Source: Alopecurus myosuroides
Lineage: Eukaryota > Streptophyta > Magnoliopsida > Poales > Poaceae
Assembly: GCA_028641055.1 (NCBI GenBank)
Contig: CM054057.1
Location: forward strand, 402,866,814-402,930,813
Direction: 5' to 3'
DNA: 64,000 nt
Positions 23,201 to 34,803 of the stretch are shown here, piece by piece. The notes under the pieces were generated by a model. That model saw only the letters and a list, made by a program, of their open reading frames with translations. It made no database searches and was not told the origin of the DNA. Positions within the stretch are counted from its first letter, which is position 1. Each line of letters starts with the position of its first letter. Both the position numbers and the translations under genes were made by a program.

Positions 23201-24282
23201 CCCCCCGACGATGGCCTGGAACTCCTCAAGTAGATCCACCAAGGCAAATGCCGTCACCACTCTTCATCGCGAACCCTTGTTGGCAAAGCCTTCAGGTAGG
23301 GCTTCTATTGGTCTACGGCTCTCAAGGACGCCACCGAGCTCGTCAAGGCTTGCGAGACGTGCCAATTCCACGCCTAGCAGACGCACCAACAAGCGCAAGG
23401 ACACATGACCATTCCCCTCTCGTGGCCGTTCGCAGTCTGGGGGCTGGACATCCTGGGAACTTTCATTCGAGCGCTCGAGGGCTACCGCTACCCCTACGTC
23501 GCCATCGACAAATTCACCAAGTGGGCAGAGGTAGAAGCTGTCCGGGACATCCTAGCAAGGACGGCAGTGAAATTTATCAAGGGGTTGGTCTACCGCTTCG
23601 GCGTGCCCAATCGCATCACCACCGACAACTACGTGCAATTCACAAGCGGCCTCTTCAAGTCCTAGTGCACCAACCTGGGCATCAAGATCTGCTACGCCTT
23701 CGTCACGCACCCGCGGAGCAACGGACAGGCAGAGCGCGCCAACGCTGAGGCCCTCAAGGGAATCAAGACGCGAAGCTTCAACAAGCTCAAAGCCCACGAT
23801 AAGAAGTGGATCGACAAGCTACCGTTGGTACTATGGTCAATCCGCACCACCGCAACCAAGCCCACGGGGGCAACGCCTTTCTCCCTAGTATATGGGGCCG
23901 AGGCTGTTCTCCCTGTCGAACTCAATCTTGGATCTCCTTGAGCCATGGACTTCAGCAAGGACAGGCAGGGTAACTCCACACCGAGGACTTGTTGCTTCTC
24001 GAGGAGGCGAGAACCTGAGCCGCAACCCACGCCGCTCGGTACCAGCAAGGCCTCCGGCGCTACCACAGAAACACCATCAGGCCACACACACTGGAGGTGG
24101 GCGACCTGGTCCTGAGGAGGATTCTCTCCCGAGAGGGCTTACACAATCTCTCTCCCATGTGGGAGGGGCCGTACCGGGTAACACACGTTGCAAGACCTGG
24201 CGCGGCACGACTGGAGACTGAAGACGGCACGCCTGTGCCAAATCCGTGGAACATCCAACATCTACGGAAGTTCTACCCTTAG
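20300..24282 (+). pseudogene. Tat-like pol: PR, RT, RNase H, aRNase H, integrase
   Basis: Protease: LVDGGAGLNMIS at about 20330. Linker LPYNAILGYPALAKFMAV at about 20540. RT: FIVREVDKLLDAKI, CFLDAFSGYH at 21255, then a frameshift, with YVDDIIVKT at about 21450 and NIMLNPDKCVFG. Connection and archaeal-type RNase H: WTMHFDSAFSSRGSGAGVV at about 22465 and ADYEELLAGIRAAI. Integrase: WGLDILGTF at 23440, TTDNYVQF at 23620, NGQAERANAE at 23720 and the C-terminal tail PWNIQHLRKFYP ending 24282. Broken by stops at 20865, 22148, 22853, 23110, 23231, 23297, 23375, 23663 and 23939 and by several frameshifts. Close to D (49441-51924) and to the protease remnant of C. Confidence 0.85.
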
Positions 24283-25376
24283 TTCTTGCTTGATCAATGT
24301 GCCTCTCCTAGGCTGTGGTGACGCACCCTTGAGGGGACCCCGTGACGCCACGGTAAAAACGACGCCAGACCTCTCTCCGTGAGGGTCTTAGGGGGCATCT
24401 CACGAGGCGGCCGCCTGGCCGTGAGATCCTCTACCCACACAATTGTTAAGCCGCATGGAAAACCTTTGCACCTCAGCTTGCGCGAGTCTCAGCCCCATGA
24501 CGATGGGAGTACCGTGTCTGCACGGGGCGTCAAGTGCTTCTTGGGGACCGCAGGGTCATGACATCCCCAAGCGTGTAATGTAGAGCCTCACCCTAGCAGT
24601 AAAGATCTTTTTTGCTAACAACACTTGTCTCTCGGCAAGCCCAACTTCTTTCTTCAGGAGCACGCCTCTATTACTCCTTCTCGAGGACACCTCGTGAGCG
24701 GTGGCTAGGATCGGTAACCGTGCATGGGTGAGACCCAATCAAAATAAATCCAAGCGGCAGAGCTCTGTCTAAATGGGTTGCTACCGTGCACGACACCTCA
24801 TCTAAGTCCTTCGTGCTGACTTCCTCTCGAGGTATCCACAAGAAGAGTACTAGACACGTAGTTTCGCTCACTGCAAACACACACACCTGCCTCCCGAAGC
24901 AACCAAGCTGGGACTTCTACAAGGAAGGGAAGAATGCCTCCAGAAGGGCAACAACAAAGACGCTCTCAATGAGTGAGTCACCGCCTAGGATGCCAAAACT
25001 CTTAGAGATAAGTCTAAACTCCTCGATGACTCTCCAAATAATTGATTCGAAAAATGATAGGCAAAAGAACACATTTCCTTCATATTTAATACATAAGGTG
25101 CATTCGAGTACATGGAAATGCTGTAGATCCATCATGAAGACAAAAAAGAGCTAGGACCTGGAAGGAGCTATTCCCCTTCCACGACTATCAAAGAAAGAAG
25201 AAGTATGACCAACCTCGACCGAAACTGTCTTCACTACAGCTACAAGACATGATTGGCTGAGAAGGAGGGATGGATGCGACGAGGAGAAGAAGGAAGAAGA
25301 GGAGTCCAGACGAAGGCTGACTGGTCAGGATCGCCAGGCCCTTCATCTGGACGAAGGCACCCAAAGGCCTTCAGTC
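24283..25376 (+). other. Element B non-coding region after pol
   Basis: No credible ORF. 24580-24850 is repeated in inverted orientation at 59330-59601 in element E (the GCCTCACCCTAGCAG and GGTCTCACCC blocks), showing this is a family feature. Confidence 0.65.
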
Positions 25377-26019
25377 GCCCGCCGAGTTCAACTCGTCACT
25401 CTCCTTCTTGATGGTTGACGGATCTTCCTCGTCCTCCTCTTCAGCAACATCATATTCATTATCGTCCTCTGCTGCTCCCGCTCTCGACGCAGCAGTCCAC
25501 GCCCTCGCCGTGACGCCCGAAGATCTCAAAGAGGCGGTCCACTCCATCAAAGCGGAAGTGGAGGACCTAGATCTGCTCCAGCCTCTAGGCATGGGAGAAG
25601 GTCTTCCACCCCCTCGTCAACGACAGGTGGCCGGCGGAGCAAAACTCCGCCGACGCCCACTAGGGCCTGTTGATGCAGCCCACCACCTGAAGCTAGAAGA
25701 CGCAGGGTGGATTGAGGTCGACGGACCCGGCGAAGACATCAGGAAGCCTCAGACAGCTGCGGAGGCGACCGTAGAAGGACACCAGGAACTCGTGCTCCGG
25801 CACGCGAGTGTCCTCCGCCCAGTGGGGAAGGGAGTTCCCCATCATGCCGCGACCGCGAGGAGCACGACTGCCCCGGCCGCACTGGCTCCACAGGTTCCCT
25901 CCACCTCGAGAAGAGGACCCCTCCAGCTCGTCCACGGCAACCACGACGCACCTCGTGCTCCGCCGGGGAGCAACGTTGGAGCCCAGAGACGAACCTCTGC
26001 CTCGCCCTCCACGAGCCAT
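25377..26019 (-). pseudogene. Antisense ORF of element B
   Basis: Read on the minus strand from the ATG at 26017-26019 (MARGGRGRGSSLGS). It holds NSLPHWAEDTRVPEHEFLV, the phrase LQVVGCIN, WASAEFCSAGHLSL and an acidic tail AEEEDEEDPSTIKKESDEL. Frameshifts and stops break it near 25700 and 25600. The same protein is encoded by element E (58161-58822). Some Tat-lineage elements, such as Retand and Grande, are known to carry an ORF antisense to gag-pol between pol and the 3' LTR; its function is unknown. A TATA-like box CATAAATAGG lies on the minus strand at 26106-26115, about 87 bp upstream of the ATG. Confidence 0.6.
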
Positions 26020-26398
26020 GCTCGGTTTTCTCTTTTTCTCTGCAGGTGAAGAACAGGGAGAAGAAGGGGGCAAAGAAGGTGTTAATGGGAGAGGGGTCGC
26101 CCCCTCCTATTTATGCTGAGACAAAGGGACGACACCGCGCATTTTCAGTCTCCCACCGGCTCGAGCACCGAGGCAGAAGGGGCCACGTCCTGAGGGAGGA
26201 TGTGACAGGACGCCAAAGCACTTGCTTCTCTGCACCGCCCGGCCAGAGCAGTGATTGCAACAAGACGTTTCCACCATGCGGAAAGATCGTCGGATCCCTA
26301 GAGAACCGTCACACCACGTGGAGAGGCTGGCCCCATAGCTGGAGGGCCCAGGACGCTTCGCCTTTCCTCAACGCGCTGGTCATGGGGCCGGGGGCTAC

Positions 26399-26528
26399 TG
26401 TCGGACCCACGGATACCAGGGTATCCTGGTGCGTCTGCTGCTAGCCCAGCCCATCAGGTACGGAAGGAGTCCGTACTAGTATACCGCAAGGAAAGGAGCC
26501 CCCAACGGTTCCTTACCAAGGTATGCCC
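26399..26528 (+). repeat. 3' LTR of element B, first part
   Basis: Starts TGTCGGACCCACGG after the polypurine tract. Interrupted at 26529 by element C. It aligns with the inverted LTR of E from 57788 leftwards. Confidence 0.85.
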
Positions 26529-27390
26529 TGTCGGACCTCTGGATACCAGGGTACCCTGAGGCGACAGCTGCGGCCCAGCCCAGTACATAGCTCCAAGGCC
26601 GAGAGTTCTGTCTGCGCCAGATGGGGCTTCCTTTCCTAGGCCCACCCGCCAGGTGGGCCTAGCCCGTTGGAGCTCTTGCCCTGGAGAGGGGTTCTACTTC
26701 ACCTTTGCCCCCCTCCTTGGGTATATCCCTTCAAGAGGAGGCAGCCCACGTGCCTCTGACGACCTCTCCTCTGAGCGGTGACGGAGCCGCCGCAGAGCCA
26801 CTTTGTCCCCAGTTTCCATTCTCGTGTATAAAGGCCAGGGGGACAACTGCGGCGGCCAAAGGGGTTCCCAAAGATTGTCCCATTGGTGCAAGAAGACCGA
26901 GACCGCGCTACGAGATGAAGGCGACGTCACCGGGCTCCCCCACCGTGACGCCATGGACAGTGGAGCTGTCCCCCAGCGACCAGGACCGCGCTGGAGGCGC
27001 AGAAGAACGGGACGCTCCTCCCTTTGGCACTTTGAGGTAACCATTTCCCGCCAAGTGAGTGGGAAGGAGGTACAAACGCCAGTATAAGAAGGGCACCACC
27101 GGCCTTTGAACAGAGGGAGCTCGAACCATCATAGATCCCAAGTAGTCTGTTCCGAGCAGAAGCTCGCCTTTGTACTGTAACCAACACAGTGCAATCCATT
27201 AGAAAAGCAGGAGCAGGGTTTTACATCACACTGGTGGCCTGAACCTGGGTAAACTCTCTGTGTCGCCATTGCTGTCGTGCTCAAGCTTTCCTCTCGAAGC
27301 CACCTCTGGAAGCGAAGGAAGAGTGTTTAGCCCCCAGTGTTCGAATCTTTGAGAGCTATCCTGTCCAAGACAGACGAGCTCTCTCAGACA
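26529..27390 (+). repeat. 5' LTR of element C
   Basis: 862 bp from TGTCGGACCTCTGG to CTCTCTCAGACA. A TATA-like GTATAAAGG lies at 26825-26833, a likely core promoter of the element, repeated in the 3' LTR at about 48121. Confidence 0.9.
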
Positions 27391-27392
27391 TT

Positions 27393-27410
27393 TGGCACGC
27401 CAGGTAGGGG
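27393..27410 (+). promoter_or_regulatory. Primer-binding site of element C
   Basis: TGGCACGCCAGGTAGGGG two bases after the LTR. It has the form of the TGGCGCGCCAGGTAGGGG site found in several Tat-lineage grass elements. Confidence 0.7.
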
Positions 27411-27440
27411 GCTAAGGCGCTCCTTCGTTTCTTCACCACC

Positions 27441-29589
27441 ATGGCACCTGTCGCTCGGACCATCCCGCGCCTCACCCGCTCCGAGCTTGCTCGTCGCCGA
27501 GGGCATGTCGAGCCAACCGGCAACGACAACGACAAGGACGCGCCACAGCGCAACACCACTGGCGTGGAAGGCGAACACAGCGCCGAGGAGGAAGCTTCCT
27601 GCCATACGCCGCAGCAAGACGCCCCTGTGTCTCAGCATCCGCCCCCACCGCCGTCTGGAACGCATGGGCGCTAGGAGCAACCTAATCCCGCAGCAGCCCT
27701 GCTGCTGGTCCGGGAGCTGCTTACGCACCCACCTGCACCCAAAGGACACGCTGCATGGCTCGCTTGACTCCAGGAGGTCGCCACCGTCGCAAACGTCCCC
27801 TCGCGGGAGCCGCAGGGTGACGACGTCGGCCAGCGTCGAGTGCGGAAGCTCATGACGTGCCGCCCCCTTCTCACGGTGTAACCTTGCCAGTGCATGGCGA
27901 CCCCCACACTCCCTGACAAGGCACCCATCACTAAGGTGCCTAAGAAGAGCAGCAATAGCTGCCAGATCCTGCACACCCCGCCGGATGCACACGTTCAAAT
28001 CGAGCGCTGCCACGAACGCGAGCGCCGCACCATCCGCGACCTTGCCAGGGCCGGCCGGGCCAACCGCCCGACGGACCTCACGAGCGCAACGGTCTACGTC
28101 GGCGGCGCCCTCGCATTCACCAAGCAGCTTCGCACGGTCTCCTGGCCGCCGAAGTTCAACCCCTCGCTTGCATCTCGCTACGACGGCACTACTCCTCACC
28201 TCGACTTCCTACAGCTCTACTGCCTCAGCATAGGAGCTGCAAAGGGGGACGAAAAGTGCATGGCAATCTAGTTGCCCATGGCCCTCAGGGGTCCAGCCCT
28301 CGTCTGGCTCATGAACCTGCAAGAGGACTCCATCGGGTCATTCGAGGATTTGTGCCTCCGCTTCGCCGCCAACTTCAAGGGCTCCTACGAGCACCCCCTC
28401 TCCTACAACTAGCTCCGCAGCATACGCCAGCGGCCCGACGAAACACTTAGCCAGTACCTACAGTGCTTCAACCAGACGCGAAACAAGATCGCCCGCATCG
28501 CCGACGCAAACGTCATCTCCGACTCCAGGGAAGGGGTCACCGACGAGCGCATGCTCGAAGAGAAAGGCATCAGGGACGACCTCACCTCCGGCGCCGAGCT
28601 CGTGGATAAGGCTGACAAGTGCGCTAAGGCTGAGGAGGGATGCCTCTTCAGGCACATCGTGCCTGCCGATGATTCCAAGTCGTTGGCCCCCAAGACAAAG
28701 ACAAAGGCTCAAGGCGACGATGCGGACGCCAAACGGAAAGCTCTGGCCGTTCTGGCTGCCTAGCCAGAACGCAAGCAAGGCCACATCAACGCTGCACCCG
28801 TGGAGGACAACCGCCCTTACTGTGAGTTTCACGTCATGCACTCACACGCCACAAGGGACTGCTTCCAGCTCGAGAGGATGCGGGAAGACCGCCTCATGAC
28901 GGGTGGCCAGGAGGGCTACTCTCGAGGCAGCGGCTGGCGCATTCCTAGGGCGAGGGGAGGCCACGCTGGAGGGAGATGGGAGGAGCGTGGCCCGAACCAG
29001 TACAATGGGTACTACAACAACTACACCGGCGACTACAACAACTGCGGCTACCAGCCGCCCACGCAGCAGCCACCCCCACAGCAGCTGTAGCGTCCCAACC
29101 CACCCGCGCCTCAGGTGAACGATGCCACGCAGCCACACACTGAGGGCAACCAGGGGCGAGGCGACGAACACTGCAGGGCCTACCAAGAATCAACGGGCTA
29201 CATGTCGTGCATTCTTGGTGGAGCACAAGATCCACTCTGCAACCTCAACTTCAAGAAGATCTCGCGCGAGATCGCCGCTGTCCACTTAGGCACAGCCGCG
29301 GCAAAGTTACTCAAGTGGTCAGACCACAGGGTATCCTTCGACATCAACGACCACCCCAAGTCCACAATGACCGTGGGGATCCTGCCCCTGGTCTGCACCC
29401 CCACCATTAAAAATATCACCGTCAACAAGACACTGCTCGACGGGGGTGCAGGCCTCAACATCATCTCGGTGCCTACATTCGAGCAACTCTAGGTGCGCTA
29501 CGAGCTTCGGTCCCCAACGAGACAGTTCACCAGCATCACCGACGACACCATTGTTCCCGTGGGACAGGTGCGCCTCACCGTCACGCTCG
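27441..29589 (+). pseudogene. Element C gag and protease start (stop-ridden)
   Basis: One continuous frame from the ATG at 27441 (MAPVARTIPRLTRSELARR) with no frameshift in 2.15 kb but eight stops: TAG at 27672, 28269, 28410, 28761, 29088 and 29490, TGA at 27765 and TAA at 27879. The capsid-like core is at about 28130-28560 (FNPSLASRYDGTTPHLDFLQ, LVWLMNLQEDSIGSFEDL, RQRPDETLSQYLQCFNQTR). A Gly/Tyr/Asn-rich tail is at about 28980-29090 (NGYYNNYTGDYNN). The protease motif LLDGGAGLNIIS is at about 29430-29465. Gag would form the particle and the protease would process it. The frame resumes after element J at 44114. Confidence 0.8.
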
Positions 29590-29594
29590 GTACT
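29590..29594. repeat. Target-site duplication of J, left
   Basis: GTACT, identical to 44109-44113 at the other end of element J. Confidence 0.95.
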
Positions 29595-32500
29595 TGTCGC
29601 ACCCTGACTTCTATAGGATACTCACCGGGCCGAACTGGATAGTAGATGATTGGATTACGGGGCTTACCTGCACCCGCATCCTCTTACGAGTAGGCCAACA
29701 CTTATGTGTGACAACCAAACTCTACTATCCACCGTCGATGTAAACTATCCCATAGAGATCAAGATACTACCCTTGACGTACTTCATACCATACACACATG
29801 GTACGTCAACGGCGTTTAACAGAATGATAGCACAACATATCTCTAAGACACAAAAGATGGAAATAAGTTGCAACTGGCTCTCACTAGAGCAGAGATAGCA
29901 AATACAATCATCCAGAGGACCATGTCCCAACATAACATCATTACATCACAGCGGAAGCATTCAAAAGGTCCGAGTACAGACAAAACCAAATAGGCCTAAG
30001 AGGCCGGCAATGAAAGGAAAACGGAGCCCATCCACGAAGTCTCGGATCCTGCCCAGGTCCGCTATCTACTCGTCAACAGCCTCGTCGTACTCCACGTAGT
30101 AGCCACCATGGGGATCCTCGGAATCGTAGTCTGCGGAAACAACAGCCCCAAAGGGGTCAGTACATAAACGTACTGGCAAGCAAGACTCACAGTTCACCAA
30201 AATGTAACCCGTCAACACCAAGCACAGATGCTTTGGGTTCAACGGAAGAAAGGGGATATAAAAGATGCTGCAGCGGGCTGCTCTAACTAACTACAGAGAC
30301 TTGCTACAACTTCCGGCTAACAGAAAGAAGATAAGATAGCGCATCGTAACCAACTATAACTAACTTCAAACAAACCCATCCTGGATCTCGCCCCTTATCC
30401 AAAGAAGCAATCCGAGGATAACTCACACAGTTGGATTAATGATGGTTCAGGTTATTGTGTCAATAAACCTATTACTAGTCAAATTATCATTAGTTAGGTG
30501 TAAGTTGTTCTGAGTACTTGTTAGCCAGTACTTTCACCAAGTCGCCACATAACCGCGGACAACACGGCTTCTCGAGAAGATTCATCCCTGCAGGGTGTGC
30601 TCCAGTACCCGTACACCCTCAAGCCACCAACTAAAACTCACGTTGGCTTGACACGACTCGAACCATCTCTACAGCCTGTCCTAGGAGCCACGGAGCTATA
30701 AGGTCCTAGCCACGCAGTCGAATACTCAGCGCAAGTGTGCAAAACTCCCGCAGGACGCAACACCCCGGCAATACAGTCCTCGCCCTATATGTGTGCGTCA
30801 TCATCAGTAACCATGGGAGCGACCCATTCATGCGTATGAGCCAAATGGAACACCCGAACTAAGTGTGGCTCTTCGGACAAACTGCGGATCAGATCAAAGT
30901 CGAGGGGGGTTCCATACCACTACCCGGATGCGGTGAGCACGCTCATCATGGATCAGTAGACAAGACCCTTTTCCTAATTAGGGTCGACACTAGCAGGCCT
31001 CAAAACCACGCCGGGCCTCCTGCCTGTGCCTTATCATCAAATTATTATTATCCACAAAATTTACAGGTTGATTGTTTAAACATCGAGCCCCAGAACATAA
31101 GTAACATGGTAATAGCAAGTAACGGACAACAGGCTCGAGCAAAACAACCCTAAGCATGCTAGTAAGACACGGGCACAAGCAGCGGGGTTATAGGAGTGGA
31201 GGTGAGGCAATATCAGGTTTAAAGGATGACATATGATAGGATCGGAACACAAGCATCGATACATAGGGCTAGCAGAATAGACAACGGAAAGTATCAGTAT
31301 CCAATGTCGAAAGGAACACAATGGTTCATGTGAGTGAATACTTGCCTGCAAACTCAGCAGCCTGGTACTGAGCTAGATCCTCAGAAGGGGTGTCGTAAGC
31401 AGGGCCGGTCCTGAGGGGGGGCGGGAGGGGCGGCCGCCCCGGGCCCAAAAGTTTTAGGGGACCCTCCCAAAAATTTGTACACTAAACATTAAGGAAAAAT
31501 AAATAAATTCATATACGAAAAAGGCCCTGGGGTAACGATTGGACCCTTCCATTCACGTGGTGTTGCGAGCGGTTTCTTCTGGGCCCTCTAGTTTCAGCTA
31601 TTCAAACGTAATGGCATCTCTGGTCCATTTCTACATCTAAAATCCATCGACCATCGCCTTCTCAAGCCTCACCCACCGCATCAGTTTGGCAAATGGCAAC
31701 CTGATTCCCCGAATCCTTCGCGTATTCTCGATCGCCAGGGCGCCACGCTGCCGACAGGTTCAACCGGCCAGTGTCGTCCAATCCAGAGGAACAAATGGTA
31801 TAGTGTCCATAAGTAGGCTAGGTGATATTTCCTTTTCTTTTGTACTTTCTGAAATCTCTTTGGCGCCTCTCACTATTTAGATCAGGGTTAAGTATCTCAA
31901 TCATTTGCCCCGACAAAGGTGCATATATAGATTTACAATCTACCTTAGTGTGTCCTTTAATTTTATATAAATTTAAATACCCAAAAATGGTTAGCGTTTA
32001 AAGATTTGTGGTATGAAATGGAATGATATTGATATTGATTCCAACCTGACTGGCTTTGCATAATTTTTTGGGTAAATTGAAATTGCAATACTCATTTCCT
32101 GAAAAGGGTTTTCGCCGTAAAACTTCAGTATCTGGTTTCTCTCTTTGATCTCTACTTAGCTAAAAATACGTTTGATTTAATTATTTATATTAAGGCCCCC
32201 TAAATTTCAGGTTCGCCCTGGGCCCCCGAAATCTCAGGACCGGCCCTGGTCGTAAGTATCGTCTGTCTCAACGTCGTCGCCTATTCGAGAAGAAGCAAAC
32301 AAACAACGCAAAGAAACAACAATCAATAACATGGCATAATGCACAATCATGGGATGATGCATGACCATTTAATCGATGCATCAAAATAAACTAGTTGACA
32401 TGGTAACATAACATGTTTAAATGGACCCACATGCAATTTGGATTGCATATGGAAAGCCCATGAATTAAGGTGGAAATAATGGTTTTACAACTAACCAACA

Positions 32501-34767
32501 GGTGTAGGTGGATTAGCATGATGCATGGATTAGGAAAACAAAAGAAAACAACAGCAGAAACAATTTGAAATAAGGTTTACCAAGTTTTGGAATTTATTTG
32601 TTAAGTTTTGGAATTTTGGTTCCTTAAAGGGGTTACACAAGCATTTGTCGTTTTCACCAATTTAGATTGTGCAAAATAGATAACAGAGTTCATATTTGGA
32701 AAGAACACGAAATTTTAGGTGGATTACATGTTTCAAATATTGAAAAAGGAATTAGAATGAATTTATTATGAATTAAACAAGTTCAAACAAGATTTAATTG
32801 AATTTATTCAAGTAAGAATATTATTTGAAATTTATTTGTTCAAATCATTAAATAAAATTCATATTTGAAAAGATTATGTTTTTCTGGTTTGAAAACATAT
32901 TTTATATATTCAAAAAGAAATTAATTTGACCAAGTTATGAATTTAGCAAAATTTAAATGATTTAAACAAGGTTTAAATTATTTAACCAATTTTAATTAGT
33001 CAAAACATGAAACAAAGTTTATATTTGGAAAGAGGGTTTAATTTAGCATGGAAAACATATTTTATTTGTGTTATTTGAATTAAGTTTGAATTATTTATGC
33101 ATTTAATCAAATTTGGAATGATTTGTTTGAATTTAAAATTTGAATGCATTTGAAATGTTCAAAACAGAAAACAAATGGTTTAAATAGGCAGAGAATTAAA
33201 TTTGGTGCAGAATACATATTTTATTTGTATTATTTGGAGTTGGCATTTAAAAGTTATTTGAATTTTGGACCTAGGGACTAATCTGTGAAAAAAACTGGAC
33301 TGATATTAAAAGAAAATGGGCCGAAAAAAATAAGTGCACCGCGCAGTGACCTACATAGGCCACTGCCAGTGGGCCAGGGCCACCGTGGCGCCTAGGTGGC
33401 GGGGCTGGGGGTCGACGTGGCCTCCAGGGCCACTGACGCGCGGGCCCAGCGTGCGCGCGTGGAAGGGAACAAATGGGTGGCTAATTGCCTCCCGCTAGGC
33501 TCGAACCCGCGATGCCCAGCGAGCGCGCACGGGTGCACTGCCAGTGGGGTGGGTGCGCTTGCTTGTCAGTGAGGGGGTACGGGGGGAGGATAACTTTCAG
33601 TTATCGTGCTAAACTGAATTTTTGTTCAGGTGCGGTACTGAACTTTCGACGGAGGAAACAGAACCCGCCGGCGGCCGTGGTTCGCTGCGCTGCCCGCGGT
33701 GGCGCGCGTGTGCGGCTGGTGCTGCGTGTGCGTGCGCGCGGGGTGTGCTGTGGGGTGATCGGAGAGGGAACAGAGGGAGTGGGAGGCGGCTCACCGAGGG
33801 GCGGAAGGAGACGGGACGGTGCAGTGGTGGCGACGGGCGGCGAAGTCGGGGACGGCGGCGACGCTCCGGTGACCCTCGGGGGAAACCGAGGAAACGGCGC
33901 GGGAGAGGGAGTCGTGGGCTCTCCGTTCCCGGCCCTATCCAGCACGGTAGGGCACCGTGGCGGCGCTGATCACCGGAGAGAGATGGCTGTGGTGGTTGCT
34001 CTCGGTGGGGATACAGAGAGGAGAGGGCGGAGGGTGAGACAAGAGGCGAAGTGGCGGCGCTCGAGGGAGAAGGAGGAGGGAGAGGTAGGGCACAGAGGGC
34101 TGCTCGGCCTCGAGCTAAAAGGAGGAGGAGGGAGAGGTCCTGGCCGTTGCCTGCCTGCAACTGTCGACGTGTGCGTTGGGGATGGATGCCGTACAGGAGG
34201 TGGAAGAAAGGTAAGGGTAGCAGGCCAGGGGCTAGGTGGGCTGGCCCAATTCGGCTGGCCTGCCCTATCCCCCTCTCTTTTCTTTATTCTTTTCTTCTGT
34301 TTATTTTTTTTGCTGAAAAGGAATAGGGAGAAAAGAGATGGTTTTAGTGGTTAGAAAATTTTAGGGATAATTTGTATTGATTTAGTATTGTAATAGCAAC
34401 AAGTACACCCTTTGGTTTTCCAAAAAAAATTGAAATTAGTTGCTGTTTGCAATTTGATTGAATTTTGAATGAATTTGAGATTAAAATGAATAATTGAAAC
34501 TTAATCAATGTAAAGTTTTTAATTTCAAGTTTAATGGATCAATTTATTTGTTTGTTTTTTAGTTTTTATTTGAAACATTGTAACATAACAAGTATGAACA
34601 AGAATTTGAATTTTTGTTTGAAATTCATATTGGAAAACAAGTGAAACAGATGAAAACAAATGAGAACAATTGGAAAAACAAAAACAATGATGATGTCATG
34701 ATGCAAAACAATAATAAAACAAGAAACAACCATTCTAAAGGGAGTTTTTCATACTTGGGATGTTACA
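29595..34767 (-). repeat. 3' LTR of element J (with hAT insertion)
   Basis: 5173 bp; about 4316 bp when the 849-bp hAT and its 8-bp duplication are removed, which equals the 5' LTR. Minus-strand ends TGTAACATCCC and GGGTGCGACA. It contains the hairpin CAGTAC-N6-GTACTG at 30158-30175. Confidence 0.95.
31400..32248. mobile_element. Non-autonomous hAT-type transposon (849 bp)
   Basis: Perfect 16-bp terminal inverted repeats CAGGGCCGGTCCTGAG and an exact 8-bp target duplication GTCGTAAG (31392-31399 and 32249-32256), as expected for hAT. The inside has no transposase; the longest frame is 64 codons and unconvincing. It is absent from the 5' LTR of J, so it arrived after J inserted. Confidence 0.93.
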
Positions 34768-34780
34768 AAACGCCCCCCTT
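34768..34780 (-). promoter_or_regulatory. Polypurine tract of element J
   Basis: The minus strand reads AAGGGGGGCGTTT directly before the 3' LTR, the primer site for plus-strand DNA synthesis. It starts 24 bp after the gag-pol stop. Confidence 0.85.
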
Positions 34781-34803
34781 GAAGGAATCGCGCCCCGAGA
34801 TTC

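Larger units (their letters stand above)
20296..26528 (+). mobile_element. Tat-like gypsy retrotransposon B, 5' truncated (left part)
   Basis: Plus-strand element missing its 5' LTR, gag and the start of protease. It contains pol (20300-24282), a 2.1 kb 3' region with an antisense ORF (24283-26398), a polypurine tract GGGGCCGGGGGCTAC (26384-26398) and the first 130 bp of its 3' LTR. Element C interrupts that LTR; the rest is at 48691-49440. A second RNase H after the RT and the antisense ORF before the 3' LTR both point to the Tat lineage. Confidence 0.8.

Noticed and set aside
20836..23797. Long minus-strand ORFs over the pol region of B
   Set aside because: Shadow frames opposite GC-rich pol codons; the plus strand carries recognised domains.
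29650..31351. Several small ORFs duplicated at 39847-41548
   Set aside because: They are LTR sequence present in both LTRs of J, mostly in the wrong strand, with no protein character except segments A and B, reported separately.
33485..34354. 289-codon plus-strand ORF, repeated at 42825-43667
   Set aside because: The two copies are simply the two LTRs of J. It is antisense to the element, Gly/Arg-rich and not conserved in G.
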